NCBI GenBank assembly: GCA_038496445.1
Contig: JALMLS010000147.1
Coordinates: 1 to 39,277 of the forward strand
Origin: Trichosphaerium sp. ATCC 40318
Taxonomy: Eukaryota; Discosea; Flabellinia; Trichosidae
Direction: 5' to 3'
Length of the DNA: 39,277 nt
The notes under the pieces are model-generated. The model searched no databases. It was not told the DNA's origin and saw only the letters and a program-made list of their open reading frames with translations. The position numbers and the translations under genes were made by a program. Shown here one piece after another: positions 1 to 12,632 of this stretch; position 1 is the stretch's first letter, and each line of letters begins with the position of its first letter.

Positions 1-1495
1 AAATTTAAATCGATTTTGAAAAGGAAAAAAAAAAAAATAAAATTATTAAAAAATTAAATAGATTAAGTTATTGATGAGAGTATTATTTAAAAAAAGAATC
101 AAATTTAATAAAAAAAGAATTTAAAAATTTTAAAAGAAGATCAAAATATAAATTATATATAGAAAAAATAAAAAAAGAGACAAAATTGATTAGATCGACA
201 GATTTATTTTAAAAGAAATACCTGATTTATTTAATTTTTTGGGTGATTCCATAGTAAAAATTAGAAATTCAAAAATAAATAATATAAATTATATAAAGAA
301 AAAGCAAGAAAATGAAGCGAGGGTGACGTCACCTAAATTTTTTATTAAAGAAATAGAAGAAAAAAAAAACAAGGAGCAAATGAAAATATTAAAAAAATAT
401 GAAAAAGAATGAATAAAAGAAAACAATATAGATATTTTAGATGAGACATATGAAGAAAAAAGGAAAGCTATAGCAAGAAAATTAGAAAAAAAAACGCAAA
501 AAATTCTAACTAAAGATCTTTATATTTTATGAAAAATTTTAAATACATATAATAATAAAAAAAGAAAATTTAGAGATATAATGAATTTTAAAAAAGATAT
601 TTATACTTTAAATAATTATGAGTTGCTAGTTTTGGATTATTTTGAATATAAAATTCAGAAATTGATGCTTAAAAAAATTTTATTTATTAGGTTTAAGTTA
701 TAAGAAAGAAAGTAAAATAAAATTTGTAATGCATTATGGGAAAATGTTTGATTTATTTTTTCATTTAAGAAGAGATCAGCAAGAATTAGAAAGACGTTTA
801 TATAGAAGGGTTTTTAATATAGATTTAAGATATAGAGAAGGTATATCTGAAATTGAATATAAAATGTTTCCGGAAATTGATGAAAATAAAAAGTTAAGAA
901 GCTCTAATAATCTAAGTAAAAAAAATGAGAAAAGTTTAGAAATTATTTGAAGAGATTTGGGCAAAAGATTAAAAAAAAAAAAAATTTCAAAAAAAAAAAT
1001 ATTAATTGAACATTAAAAAGAAATAAGATAAATACCTTATTTGGTAATGATTTTTATATTAAAAAATGAAATAAAAAACGAGGTAATTTTTTTATTTGAG
1101 TCTTTAAAAAAACACCGTCTAAGTGGAGTTTTTTTAAAGATGTTATAGTAGAACCTATAAAAGAGTTATGAGATAATTTTTATGAAGATATGGTAATAAA
1201 ATTCAATGATTTTAAAGAAGATACTTATTATCCATGAAAAGAGGATTTTTATCATCAACTTACCATAGAAGCTGAAGCATTAAGAGAATTAAATGAAGAA
1301 AATTTAGGAGGTAAGAGTAATAACTTTATAACAAGGTTGCGAACAAGATGAGCTGCTTATTTTGATGAAGTATCTCAAAGAAAAGTTAAAATAGAAGAAA
1401 AGCCAGAGGCTGAGTTTGACGAGGTTTGAAGAAAAAAAAAAGAAATAGAGTGAGATAATTTATGGGAAAAAAAAAAACAAGAGCCTAAAGAATAA
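1..1495 (+). CDS. orf654, 3' part, copy A
   Basis: Same gene as the reference copy at 23734-25696; see there. The window starts inside the gene, so about the first 158 codons are missing. Several homopolymer indels (for example in the A-runs near 28-60 and 970-985) break the frame in this copy and are probably sequencing noise. The stop codon lies in the left arm of the hairpin cluster. Confidence 0.6.
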
Positions 1496-1777
1496 ATGTG
1501 CCAATAAAATAAAATAAATAGTTAACTTTTTATTTTATTTTATTGGCACATTTATTCTTTAGGCTCTTGTTTTTTTTTTTGTTTTTTTGGTATGTAAAAA
1601 ACACTGTGTAGGGTGGGGAATTTTGTTTTTTTGGTATAAAAAAAAAACAAAATAGATAATTTATGAGAAGAAAAAAGCCTAAAGAATAAAATTCCCCACC
1701 CTAGGCGGAAAAAACTTAAATAAATAGTGGTATATTTTCTATTATTATACCACTATTTATTTAAGTTTTTTCCGCCT
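1467..1777. repeat. Triple hairpin cluster, copy A
   Basis: Copy of the cluster described at 25669-25978, between the end of orf654 and the start of nad2. Confidence 0.85.
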
Positions 1778-1852
1778 ACGGCAAGTATCGCTATTCGAAT
1801 AGTTATAATATATATAAGTAAAAAAAAGTATTAATATAGACTTATATATAAG

Positions 1853-3227
1853 ATGGCTAATCTATTTTATTTTTATTTAGAAGAGAGATTCTTATTTTAT
1901 TTTTATTTGGTGATTAATTTTTGGTACTAGTTTACAAATTTGAGGAAAAAGTGCAGGATTCTTGCAAAAGATTTAGGATTATTATGTTTTGTTTTTCAAT
2001 TTTAAGCTTTAGTTGTGCGCGTTAATGCAGTGATATGACTGGATCAAACTTATTTTGATGCTTCGGTTGTATCTATTTAAAAGTGTTATAGTGTGCTTCT
2101 TTTTTTTTTTGACTTCTATGAGGAAAGTGATTCCTACAATGGTGTTTACTTAATTTATGTATATGTTATGTAGTTTTTTAATATTATCGTTTTCGAGTTG
2201 TTGTGTTGTTGAGTTGTTTTAGAATTATTAGAATTTGTTTCTATATTTTATTAAGTGTAGGTCGAATAAAGTTTCTAAATCTGAGCAGCCCTAAAATATT
2301 TAATTTTTAATAAATTAGCTCAGGATTTATTTTTATAGGTTGTGTTATTTTTTGACTTAAGAGTTCATGTGGTCGTATAAGTTTATAGAGTGGGTGTGGA
2401 TTTTTATATTTGGATGGTTTATTATCGTAGGGTTATCTCTATTTTTATGTGTTTATTTATAAAATTAGGGATATTTCCGTTTAATTTTTGATTGTTGATA
2501 GCTATGAGGCAGGTTCTTTGGGGCTTTAAGTATTTTAACAGTAGTAAGTAAAATAGTGACCTTGATGTTTTTTTGAAAGTATTTTTTGTATTGATACAAA
2601 TTGAAGAAATAAGTCAATAATAACAGTATTTTCAGTTATTAGCATGTGGTTTTTGTATTTTTAGGTGTTAGTCAAATAAGATTAGAAGAATTTGAGCGTA
2701 TAGCTCAGTGTAAATTTAAGTTATTTATTATTAGCATGTAATACTGCATCTCATTTAGTTTTTTATGTATTTTAATTTATTTGGTATTTATATGCTTGTA
2801 AGCATGGGTTTTTTTTTAATTTGTTTATTTTGTTAAGTCATTTACAAAATAGAGTATAGTAAATATGTTAGATTTTTTAAATTTAATCATATAGCGTTTC
2901 GTGAAGTATATTTTTTTGATTAAGTTTTTTATCTGTAGCAGGATTACCTCCGCTAATGGCTTTTTTTCTAAATTTTTGTTAATATCGAGTTTATTAGCGG
3001 TAGTGATTGATTACTTGCTATATTTTGCATTTTAGTCGTATTTTTGCATTAAGTTTTATTTAAACGTTTTCAAGGATTCCTGTTTGGTAAATTTTGAGGA
3101 TGAGGCTTATATATAAGGCGAGACGAAATATTTATTATATGTTAGCTTTTTTTTTATGGCTAATATTTTATTTATTTTAATTATGATGTTTTATTTTTAT
3201 TGATATAGATATGTTAATTTAATTTAA
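1853..3227 (+). CDS. nad2: NADH dehydrogenase subunit 2 cryptogene, copy A
   Basis: Copy of the gene described at 26054-27428. The same single-base gaps are present, so the missing bases are shared by independent copies and are not specific to one. Confidence 0.8.
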
Positions 3228-3231
3228 ATTA

Positions 3232-4643
3232 ATGACAAATTGACTTTTAATTTTGGGTAATAGGGATTGCGTGTTATTTTTTTAGTATATATAAATGTTA
3301 TATTAGTTGGCTTTTTTTATTTTATTTTTTTGTGATACTGAGTTATTTTATATTTTTAGTTACATAGGTAATTTTTTTAGGAGGAACAGAGGATTGGATG
3401 TGACGTTTGTCTTATCTTTTCATATTTTAAGCAGCAGTTTGTTTATATAGGTAAGCTCCTTAATTGGGATCGCAAGTATAGAATAATAGTTTTATTTTTA
3501 TGCTTTTAGCATAACTTGTTGTGCGCAGGTGCTTTTTTAGTATATGATCTTATTTTTTTTTATATTATTTTTGAGTTTTTTTAATACCTCTTTTTTTTTT
3601 TATAGGTATTTGAGGTACTAAAAAGCGACGGTAATAGCATCCTTTAAATTATTTTTATATACGTATTAGGATCTTTTTCTATGCTTATAGGTTAATGTCT
3701 TTATATTCTCAAGTGGTACATTTGATCTGTATACCTTATTTTATATAATAATAGTTTTCAGCGAGATTAGGTACATGTATTTTATTTTTAACAGCATTTG
3801 CTGTTAAAACCCATGTATCCATTTCATTTATGTTACCCGAAGCACATGTAGAGGCAACAACAGTAGGTTCGGTTATTTTAGCAGCTTGATTTTAAAATTA
3901 GCTTGTATGGGCTGTGTAGATTTGTTATTCTTTGTTTTTTGAATCTATAAAATATATGCGCCTTTATTTTTTGTAATTATAATAATTGTATTTTACATAG
4001 TGTATGTTTATCGTGTAGACATGTGATGTTAAAAAGCATAGCTTATATGTCTATAGCACATATGATTTTAGTTTGATTGGTTTGTTTTCGTTAAATATAG
4101 TAGGTGTGCAAGATGCATTTATTTATTAGTAGGACATGGTTAGTATCGAGTGGTTATTTATTTTAGTAGGTATTTTATATGATAGTTTAAAACTCGTGTT
4201 ATTTTTTATTATGGAGTATAAGTCAAATAATGCCATTATGGCATTATTTTATTTTATGTTTATTTTTGCTAATTTTGGTTTTCCTGTTTTTTAAATTTTG
4301 TGGAGAAACTTTTAATTTTTTTTTCTTGTCTTTATATAGTTTTTTATTAAGTTTTTTTTTATGTTTAGGTATGTTATATCTACAGGGGCTAGTGTATGAA
4401 TGTATAATAGGATAGTTTTTGGGAAGTTAAAAATAGAGGCATATTAAAAAAGGTTTGAAAAGAAGTCAAAGAGAAAAAAATTGAAGATTAATGGGAGTAG
4501 TAGAGGTTGGTTGATTAGTACGTATGGTCGTACAGATTTAACTTGGCGTGAATTAATATTTTATGCTTTTTATTATGTACCGTGTAATATTAGGAATATT
4601 ACCATGGTTTGGGAATTCAGCGTTGGTCATTTTATACTACTAA
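3232..4643 (+). CDS. nad4: NADH dehydrogenase subunit 4 cryptogene, copy A
   Basis: Copy of the gene described at 27433-28845. It has the same editing gaps plus private indels, for example around 3810 (before the Pro-Met-Tyr-Pro motif) and around 4310 and 4430. The private ones are likely noise. Confidence 0.8.
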
Positions 4644-4675
4644 CAGAATAATAAGCTTACTTATCATGGAAAATT

Positions 4676-5679
4676 CTAAAATTGTTGATGAAATAATGGA
4701 AAAAATGGCACGTTTTTTTTTGTTTTTTTTTAATTGCCTAAAAAGCAAAAAAAGCAAAGGGCCTACGTGTCTATACCAGGATTGATATTAGAACCTCAAA
4801 ATTTAGAGGAGGTTATACATAATAGTTCATTTATTAGGAGTAACAAGTGTATTATTTATAGTTTGTTTAGGTTTTGCTGCAGGTTTTTATTATAATAGTA
4901 ATAATCATATAATCTTGTAGATAGGACTGTATTGATCAGGTGCTTCGCTATAATTTAGGGTATAAAAAATTTAAAAAACGATGTGAATCTTGAGAATTGT
5001 GAAGCATATTTTGAACCGCAAAATATATTAATATTACCAGCTTTTGAATTTGAAGATCCAGATTTAGATTTAGACGAAAAATAATTGAGGGAATTTTAGA
5101 ATTGCAGCAACAAATACCAAAAGTAGAGGTAGAGTTAGACGTTGCAAGTGAAACAGTAAAATAATGGAGCAAGCTTTAGAGTCTTACAATTGAGGTAATT
5201 ATAGAGAAAATATAGTAAATATCGAAGATGAACCTACTTATCAAGGGACAGAAAATTTTCAGGATATAATAATCCAAATTTAGATGAGTTATTGTCAGAT
5301 GCAATAGCTTCATCTAAATTTAATGTATCTGATGAACTAGATGATATTCATCAGATACATTAAATTTAGATGAAGCTATTGCATCTGATGGTTCAAATGA
5401 AATTTTTGAGAATATTGTGACTTTTGAGGAAGAAGATTATGGAGGAAAGATACTTTAGAAGGAATTGACATAGTGTTTCCCGGAGAAAATCAACTGGTAA
5501 GGGAAAATGGTGAAAAATATTGATGGAAATTTTATTGTAGTTATGAAGAAAAATATGGTAGGTTGTTATGATTGTTTAAATGAAACTACTCAGTTTTTTT
5601 TAGATATGGATAATGATTTTTTTTTATTTGTTGAAATATTAAAAAAGTTATATATTTTTTAATATCTATTTTTTTTTAA
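4676..5679 (+). CDS. orf340, copy A (frame broken)
   Basis: Copy of orf340 (reference 28869-29891). At least eight indels relative to copies D and E break the frame. Since D and E agree exactly, I regard these as sequencing errors in a poorly covered stretch rather than a pseudogene. The internal palindrome is present at 5295-5388, with bases missing at its centre. Confidence 0.55.
5295..5388. repeat. In-frame palindrome of orf340, copy A
   Basis: Copy of the 44-bp-arm palindrome described at 29505-29599. The loop is slightly shorter in this noisy copy. Confidence 0.75.
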
Positions 5680-5777
5680 TATTTTATTTTTTATTTTTTA
5701 TTTAAAAAAGAGAATGTTATTGTATTTAAATGATATTTAAAAAAGATAGTCATTTGTGTTTAATTATTTATAGTTTT

Positions 5778-6715
5778 ATGTCGGAAGATGAATTCATAAA
5801 TTAAGTTCTTCTGTTATTTATCTTATTTACATTTTTTATGTTAATTTTAGTGGAGCGGATTAATTTAAGTACAAATGTTTTTAGTTTGAGAAGTCGTGGG
5901 TTTAGCTTCATTTTTATTAATAAATTTTTTGTTTAACAAGATTATGCGCAATAATGCTGCGCTTAATTTTGATTGTTAATAGAGTTGGTGATGTTTTTAT
6001 TATGTTTGAATTGGTTTTAATTTTTATATATTTAAAAACTATAGAATTATAGTGTATTTTTGAGTTGTTGATTAGATTATGGTCAAAAACTGTTTATTTT
6101 TTAGGGCTATGGAATTTTATATTGTGATATATTTTGTTTTTTGTTTTTCTTATAGAGTTATGGGCCAAATCAGCGCAATTAGGTTGCATACATGAATTAC
6201 CAGATGCATGGTAAGGACCAAAACAGTTATAAGCATTATTCATGCGCACAATGGTTAACGCAGGAGTTTTTTTATTAATAAGTTATCGTTTATTTTTGAT
6301 TATTAATTATATCTATAATTTAATTGTTTTTATTGGGGGTTTACAAGTTTAATGCAGCAATATTTGCATGTTTCAGGTAGATATTATGAAGTTGTTGCAT
6401 ATTCAACATGTAGTCATTTAGGTTATTATGGTCGGTGCGTGGTGATATTCTTGTTTTCAAATGGGCTTTTTTCATATGTTATACATGCGCGGGTTAAAAT
6501 CGTTATTATTTTTTAGGTAGTGAGCACTAAATTCATTCATTTAGTAAATGAAAAGGATAGGCGTATAATTTGCAAGGGTATCTAAATATACACGTTTTTT
6601 TACATTTGTTTTGATTTTCTAGGTTATAGGTTCTTTAGCAGATAACTATGTTATCAGGTTTTGATCAAAGGATTTATTGTAGAATTGTATATTTTTGAAT
6701 AGTTATAGTTTGTTT
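5778..6715 (+). CDS. nad5: NADH dehydrogenase subunit 5, partial cryptogene
   Basis: This is a fragment of the complex I subunit Nad5, a proton-pumping membrane subunit. Conserved blocks appear in shifting frames: Asn-Arg-Val-Gly-Asp near 5978, LWAKSAQLG near 6155, Met-Val-x-Ala-Gly-Val-Phe-Leu-Leu near 6250, AYSTCSHLGYYG at 6397-6430, and LSGFWSKDLL at 6651-6679. Added G residues next to encoded G repair several shifts, for example AAG-GTT-GTT-GCA before AYSTCS. The Asn-Arg-Val-Gly-Asp block lies only about 70 codons from the first ATG, where the family usually has well over 100, and the sequence after SKDLL is replaced by orf654. The gene is therefore truncated at both ends. Only this noisy copy exists, so individual sites cannot be trusted. 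Confidence 0.75.
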
Positions 6716-8448
6716 TATTCCAGCAGATTGAAATCGTTATAGACAATATGTGCAAAATGATGATTACTGTTCAAATATTATTATCCGTAAGATACACATG
6801 AATAGATTATTATAGATCATTTATGAGAACAAACGATGATGCTAATGTGTTTGGTTTATATAGTTTAAGGTTATTGGGAGATTATAGTGTGGTATATTCT
6901 TATTATTATAGAAAACTTATGAATTTTCCATATCATCGTGTAGTATATGCTAGAGAAAATTTAAATTTAAATCGATTTTGAAAAGGAAAAAAAAAAAAAA
7001 AAAATATAAAAATAAATAGATTAAGTTATTGATGAGAGTTTTATTTTAAAAAAGAATCAAATTTAAATAAAAAAGAATTTAAAAATTTAAAAGAAGATCA
7101 AAAATATAAATTATATATAGAAAAAATAAAAAAGAGACAAAATTGATTAGATCGACAGATTTATTTTTAAAAGAAATACCTGATTTATTTAATTTTTTGG
7201 GTGATTCCATAGTAAAAATTAGAAATTCAAAAATAAATAATATAAATTATATAAAAGAAAGCAAGAAAATGAAGCGAGGTGACGTCACCTAAATTTTTTA
7301 TTAAAGAAATAGAAGAAAAAAAAAAAAGGAGCAAATGAAAATATTAAAAAAATATGAAAAAGAATGAATAAAAGAAAACAATATAGATATTTTAGATGAG
7401 ACATATGAAGAAAAAAGGAAAGCTATAGCAAGAAAATTAGAAAAAAAAACGCAAAAAATTCTAACTAAAGATCTTTATATTTTATGAAAAATTTTAAATA
7501 CATATAATAATAAAAAGAAAATTTAGAGATATAATGAATTTTAAAAAAGATATTTATACTTTAAATAATTATGAGTTGCTAGTTTTGGATTATTTTGAAT
7601 ATAAAATTCAGAAATTGATGCTTAAAAAATTTTATTTATTAGGTTTAAGTTATAAGAAAGAAAGTAAAAATAAAATTTGTAATGCATTATGGGAAAATGT
7701 TTGATTTATTTTTTCATTTAAGAAGAGATCAGCAAGAATTAGAAAGACGTTTATATAGAAGGGTTTTTAATATAGATTTAAGATATAGAGAAGGTATATC
7801 TGAAATTGAATATAAAATGTTTCCGGAAATTGATGAAAATAAAAAGTTAAGAAGCTCTAATAATCTAAGTAAAAAAAATGAGAAAAGTTTAGAAATTATT
7901 TGAAGAGATTTGGGCAAAAGATTAAAAAAAAAAAAAATTTCAAAAAAAAAAATATTAATTGAACATTAAAAAGAAATAAGATAAATACCTTATTTGGTAA
8001 TGATTTTTATATTAAAAAATGAAATAAAAAACGAGGTAATTTTTTTATTTGAGTCTTTAAAAAAACACCGTCTAAGTGGAGTTTTTTTAAAGATGTTATA
8101 GTAGAACCTATAAAAGAGTTATGAGATAATTTTTATGAAGATATGGTAATAAAATTCAATGATTTTAAAGAAGATACTTATTATCCATGAAAAGAGGATT
8201 TTTATCATCAACTTACCATAGAAGCTGAAGCATTAAGAGAATTAAATGAAGAAAATTTAGGAGGTAAGAGTAATAACTTTATAACAAGGTTGCGAACAAG
8301 ATGAGCTGCTTATTTTGATGAAGTATCTCAAAGAAAAGTTAAAATAGAAGAAAAGCCAGAGGCTGAGTTTGACGAGGTTTGAAGAAAAAAAAAAGAAATA
8401 GAGTGAGATAATTTATGGGAAAAAAAAAAACAAGAGCCTAAAGAATAA
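6716..8448 (+). CDS. orf654, 5'-truncated copy B
   Basis: Copy of orf654 lacking about the first 74 codons, which are replaced by the nad5 fragment. Homopolymer length differences (14 instead of 15 A near 7923) shift the frame and are probably base-calling variation. See 23734-25696 for the description. Confidence 0.6.
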
Positions 8449-8730
8449 ATGTGCCAATAAAATAAAATAAATAGTTAACTTTTTATTTTATTTTATTGGC
8501 ACATTTATTCTTTAGGCTCTTGTTTTTTTTTTTGTTTTTTTGGTATGTAAAAAACACTGTGTAGGGTGGGGAATTTTGTTTTTTTGGTATAAAAAAAAAA
8601 CAAAATAGATAATTTATGAGAAGAAAAAAGCCTAAAGAATAAAATTCCCCACCCTAGGCGGAAAAAACTTAAATAAATAGTGGTATATTTTCTATTATTA
8701 TACCACTATTTATTTAAGTTTTTTCCGCCT
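8420..8730. repeat. Triple hairpin cluster, copy B
   Basis: Copy of the cluster described at 25669-25978. Confidence 0.85.
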
Positions 8731-8805
8731 ACGGCAAGTATCGCTATTCGAATAGTTATAATATATATAAGTAAAAAAAAGTATTAATATAGACTTATAT
8801 ATAAG

Positions 8806-10180
8806 ATGGCTAATCTATTTTATTTTTATTTAGAAGAGAGATTCTTATTTTATTTTTATTTGGTGATTAATTTTTGGTACTAGTTTACAAATTTGAGGAA
8901 AAAGTGCAGGATTCTTGCAAAAGATTTAGGATTATTATGTTTTGTTTTTCAATTTTAAGCTTTAGTTGTGCGCGTTAATGCAGTGATATGACTGGATCAA
9001 ACTTATTTTGATGCTTCGGTTGTATCTATTTAAAAGTGTTATAGTGTGCTTCTTTTTTTTTTTGACTTCTATGAGGAAAGTGATTCCTACAATGGTGTTT
9101 ACTTAATTTATGTATATGTTATGTAGTTTTTTAATATTATCGTTTTCGAGTTGTTGTGTTGTTGAGTTGTTTTAGAATTATTAGAATTTGTTTCTATATT
9201 TTATTAAGTGTAGGTCGAATAAAGTTTCTAAATCTGAGCAGCCCTAAAATATTTAATTTTTAATAAATTAGCTCAGGATTTATTTTTATAGGTTGTGTTA
9301 TTTTTTGACTTAAGAGTTCATGTGGTCGTATAAGTTTATAGAGTGGGTGTGGATTTTTATATTTGGATGGTTTATTATCGTAGGGTTATCTCTATTTTTA
9401 TGTGTTTATTTATAAAATTAGGGATATTTCCGTTTAATTTTTGATTGTTGATAGCTATGAGGCAGGTTCTTTGGGGCTTTAAGTATTTTAACAGTAGTAA
9501 GTAAAATAGTGACCTTGATGTTTTTTTGAAAGTATTTTTTGTATTGATACAAATTGAAGAAATAAGTCAATAATAACAGTATTTTCAGTTATTAGCATGT
9601 GGTTTTTGTATTTTTAGGTGTTAGTCAAATAAGATTAGAAGAATTTGAGCGTATAGCTCAGTGTAAATTTAAGTTATTTATTATTAGCATGTAATACTGC
9701 ATCTCATTTAGTTTTTTATGTATTTTAATTTATTTGGTATTTATATGCTTGTAAGCATGGTTTTTTTTTTAATTTGTTTATTTTGTTAAGTCATTTACAA
9801 AATAGAGTATAGTAAATATGTTAGATTTTTTAAATTTAATCATATAGCGTTTCGTGAAGTATATTTTTTTGATTAAGTTTTTTATCTGTAGCAGGATTAC
9901 CTCCGCTAATGGCTTTTTTTCTAAATTTTTGTTAATATCGAGTTTATTAGCGGTAGTGATTGATTACTTGCTATATTTTGCATTTTAGTCGTATTTTTGC
10001 ATTAAGTTTTATTTAAACGTTTTCAAGGATTCCTGTTTGGTAAATTTTGAGGATGAGGCTTATATATAAGGCGAGACGAAATATTTATTATATGTTAGCT
10101 TTTTTTTTATGGCTAATATTTTATTTATTTTAATTATGATGTTTTATTTTTATTGATATAGATATGTTAATTTAATTTAA
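8806..10180 (+). CDS. nad2: NADH dehydrogenase subunit 2 cryptogene, copy B
   Basis: Copy of nad2 as described at 26054-27428, with the same missing bases. Confidence 0.85.
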
Positions 10181-10184
10181 ATTA

Positions 10185-11124
10185 ATGACAAATTGACTTT
10201 TAATTTTGGGTAATAGGGATTGCGTGTTATTTTTTAGTATATATAAATGTTATATTAGTTGGCTTTTTTTATTTTATTTTTTTGTGATACTGAGTTATTT
10301 TATATTTTTAGTTACATAGGTAATTTTTTTAGGAGGAACAGAGGATTGGATGTGACGTTTGTCTTATCTTTTCATATTTTAAGCAGCAGTTTGTTTATAT
10401 AGGTAAGCTCCTTAATTGGGATCGCAAGTATAGAATAATAGTTTTATTTTTATGCTTTTAGCATAACTTGTTGTGCGCAGGTGCTTTTTTAGTATATGAT
10501 CTTATTTTTTTTTATATTATTTTGAGTTTTTTTAATACCTCTTTTTTTTTTTTATAGGTATTTGAGGTACTAAAAAGCGACGGTAATAGCATCCTTTAAA
10601 TTATTTTTATATACGTATTAGGATCTTTTTCTATGCTTATAGGTTAATGTCTTTATATTCTCAAGTGGTACATTTGATCTGTATACCTTATTTTATATAA
10701 TAATAGTTTTCAGCGAGATTAGGTACATGTATTTTATTTTTAACAGCATTTGCTGTTAAACACCCATGTATCCATTTCATTTATGTTACCCGAAGCACAT
10801 GTAGAGGCAACAACAGTAGGTTCGGTTATTTTTGCAGCTTGATTTTAAAATTAGCTTGTATGGGCTGTGTAAGATTTGTTATTCTTTGTTTTTTGAATCT
10901 ATAAAATATATGCGCCTTTATTTTTGTAATTAAATAATTGTATTTTACATAGTGTATGTTTATCGTGTAGACATGTGATGTTAAAAAAGCATAGCTTATA
11001 TGTCTATAGCACATATGATTTTAGTTTGATTGGTTTGTTTTTCGTTAAATATAGTAGGTGTAAAGATGCATTTATTTATTAGTAGGACATGGTTAACACG
11101 TAGGGTTATTTATTTTAGTAGGTA
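10185..11124 (+). pseudogene. nad4: nad4 cryptogene, 3'-truncated copy B
   Basis: This is the 5' two thirds of nad4 (reference 27433-28845). It is cut by the fold-back junction shortly after the block matching the His-Gly-Leu-Val-Ser-Ser motif. The last 100 bases carry errors not seen in the other copies. Confidence 0.75.
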
Positions 11125-11136
11125 ATTAAAAAAAAA
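11118..11136. other. Fold-back junction between copies B and C
   Basis: Copy B nad4 (sequence reading AGTAGGTA) passes directly into the reverse complement of the start of orf340 (GGCAATTAAAA in copy E). The two partners share only a few bases here, a microhomology of about GG-T/C-A. Sequence on both sides is noisier than elsewhere. It could be a real inverted-repeat junction made by template switching, or a chimeric long read. Confidence 0.6.
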
Positions 11137-11192
11137 CAAAAAAAAACGTGCCATTTTTTTATTATTTCATCAACAATTTTAGAATTTTCCAT
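11127..11192 (-). pseudogene. orf340, 5' fragment, copy C
   Basis: Only about the first 22 codons of orf340 are present before the fold-back junction; full copies are at 28869-29891 and 33454-34476. Confidence 0.7.
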
Positions 11193-11215
11193 GATAAGTA
11201 AGCTTATTTATTCTG

Positions 11216-12628
11216 TTAGTAGTATAAAATGACCAACGCTGAATTCCCAAACCATGGTAATATTCCTAATATTACACGGTACATAATAAAAAGCATAAAA
11301 TATTAATTCACGCCAAGTTAAATCTGTACGACCATACGTACTAATCAACCAACCTCTACTACTCCCATTAATCTTCAATTTTTTTCTCTTTGACTTCTTT
11401 TCAAACCTTTTTTAATATGCCTTCGTATTTAACTTCCCAAAAACTATCCTATTATACATTCATACACTAGCCCCTGTAGATATAACATACCTAAACATAA
11501 AAAAAAACTTAATAAAAAACTATATAAAGACAAGAAAAAAAAATTAAAAGTTCTCCACAAAATTTAAAAAACAGGAAAACCAAAATTAGCAAAAATAAAC
11601 ATAAAATAAAATAATGCCATAATGGCATTATTTGACTTATACTCCATAATAAAAAATAACACGAGTTTTAAACTATCATATAAAATACCTACTAAAATAA
11701 ATAACCACTCGATACTAACCATGTCCTACTAATAAATAAATGCATCTTGCACACCTACTATATTTAACGAAAACAAACCAATCAAACTAAAATCATATGT
11801 GCTATAGACATATAAGCTATGCTTTTTTAACATCACATGTCTACACGATAAACATACACTATGTAAAATACAATTATTATAATTACAAAAAATAAAGGCG
11901 CATATATTTTATAGATTCAAAAAACAAAGAATAACAAATCTACACAGCCCATACAAGCTAATTTTAAAATCAAGCTGCTAAAATAACCGAACCTACTGTT
12001 GTTGCCTCTACATGTGCTTCGGGTAACATAAATGAAATGGATACATGGGTGTTTAACAGCAAATGCTGTTAAAAATAAAATACATGTACCTAATCTCGCT
12101 GAAAACTATTATTATATAAAATAAGGTATACAGATCAAATGTACCACTTGAGAATATAAAGACATTAACCTATAAGCATAGAAAAAGATCCTAATACGTA
12201 TATAAAAATAATTTAAAGGATGCTATTACCGTCGCTTTTTAGTACCTCAAATACCTATAAAAAAAAAAAGAGGTATTAAAAAAACTCAAAAATAATATAA
12301 AAAAAAATAAGATCATATACTAAAAAAGCACCTGCGCACAACAAGTTATGCTAAAAGCATAAAAATAAAACTATTATTCTATACTTGCGATCCCAATTAA
12401 GGAGCTTACCTATATAAACAAACTGCTGCTTAAAATATGAAAAGATAAGACAAACGTCACATCCAATCCTCTGTTCCTCCTAAAAAAATTACCTATGTAA
12501 CTAAAAATATAAAATAACTCAGTATCACAAAAAAATAAAATAAAAAAAGCCAACTAATATAACATTTATATATACTAAAAAAATAACACGCAATCCCTAT
12601 TACCCAAAATTAAAAGTCAATTTGTCAT
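11216..12628 (-). CDS. nad4: NADH dehydrogenase subunit 4 cryptogene, copy C
   Basis: Full-length copy, mirror of 27433-28845, with the same 36 frame-restoring sites expected. See that entry. Confidence 0.85.
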
Positions 12629-12632
12629 TAAT

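Larger units (their letters stand above)
1..5775 (+). repeat. Repeat copy A (forward, low quality)
   Basis: This is a forward copy of the segment at about 24210-30000: 3' part of orf654, hairpin cluster, nad2, nad4, orf340. It differs from copies C, D and E by many single-base indels, often in homopolymers but also elsewhere (for example in orf340, which is intact in D and E but broken here). The other copies agree with one another, so I infer low read depth rather than biological decay. Its 3' end leads into a nad5 fragment that no other copy carries. Confidence 0.85.
6716..11124 (+). repeat. Repeat copy B (forward, truncated)
   Basis: Forward copy of about 23955-28370 of the reference. It starts inside orf654 at the shared string TTGTTTTATTCCAGCAG and ends inside nad4, where the sequence switches to the opposite strand. 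Base-level agreement with C and D is good until about 10750 and then degrades towards the fold-back junction. Confidence 0.85.

Noticed and set aside
4230-4415. A 61-codon plus-strand frame in the nad4 region
   Set aside because: It is one of several frames touched by broken nad4. The conserved Pro-Gly-x-x-Asn-Phe-Val-Gly-Glu block lies partly in another frame, so this is not a separate gene.
10826-11014. A 62-codon minus-strand frame in copy B
   Set aside because: It is antisense to nad4 and absent from the equivalent positions in cleaner copies, so it is noise.
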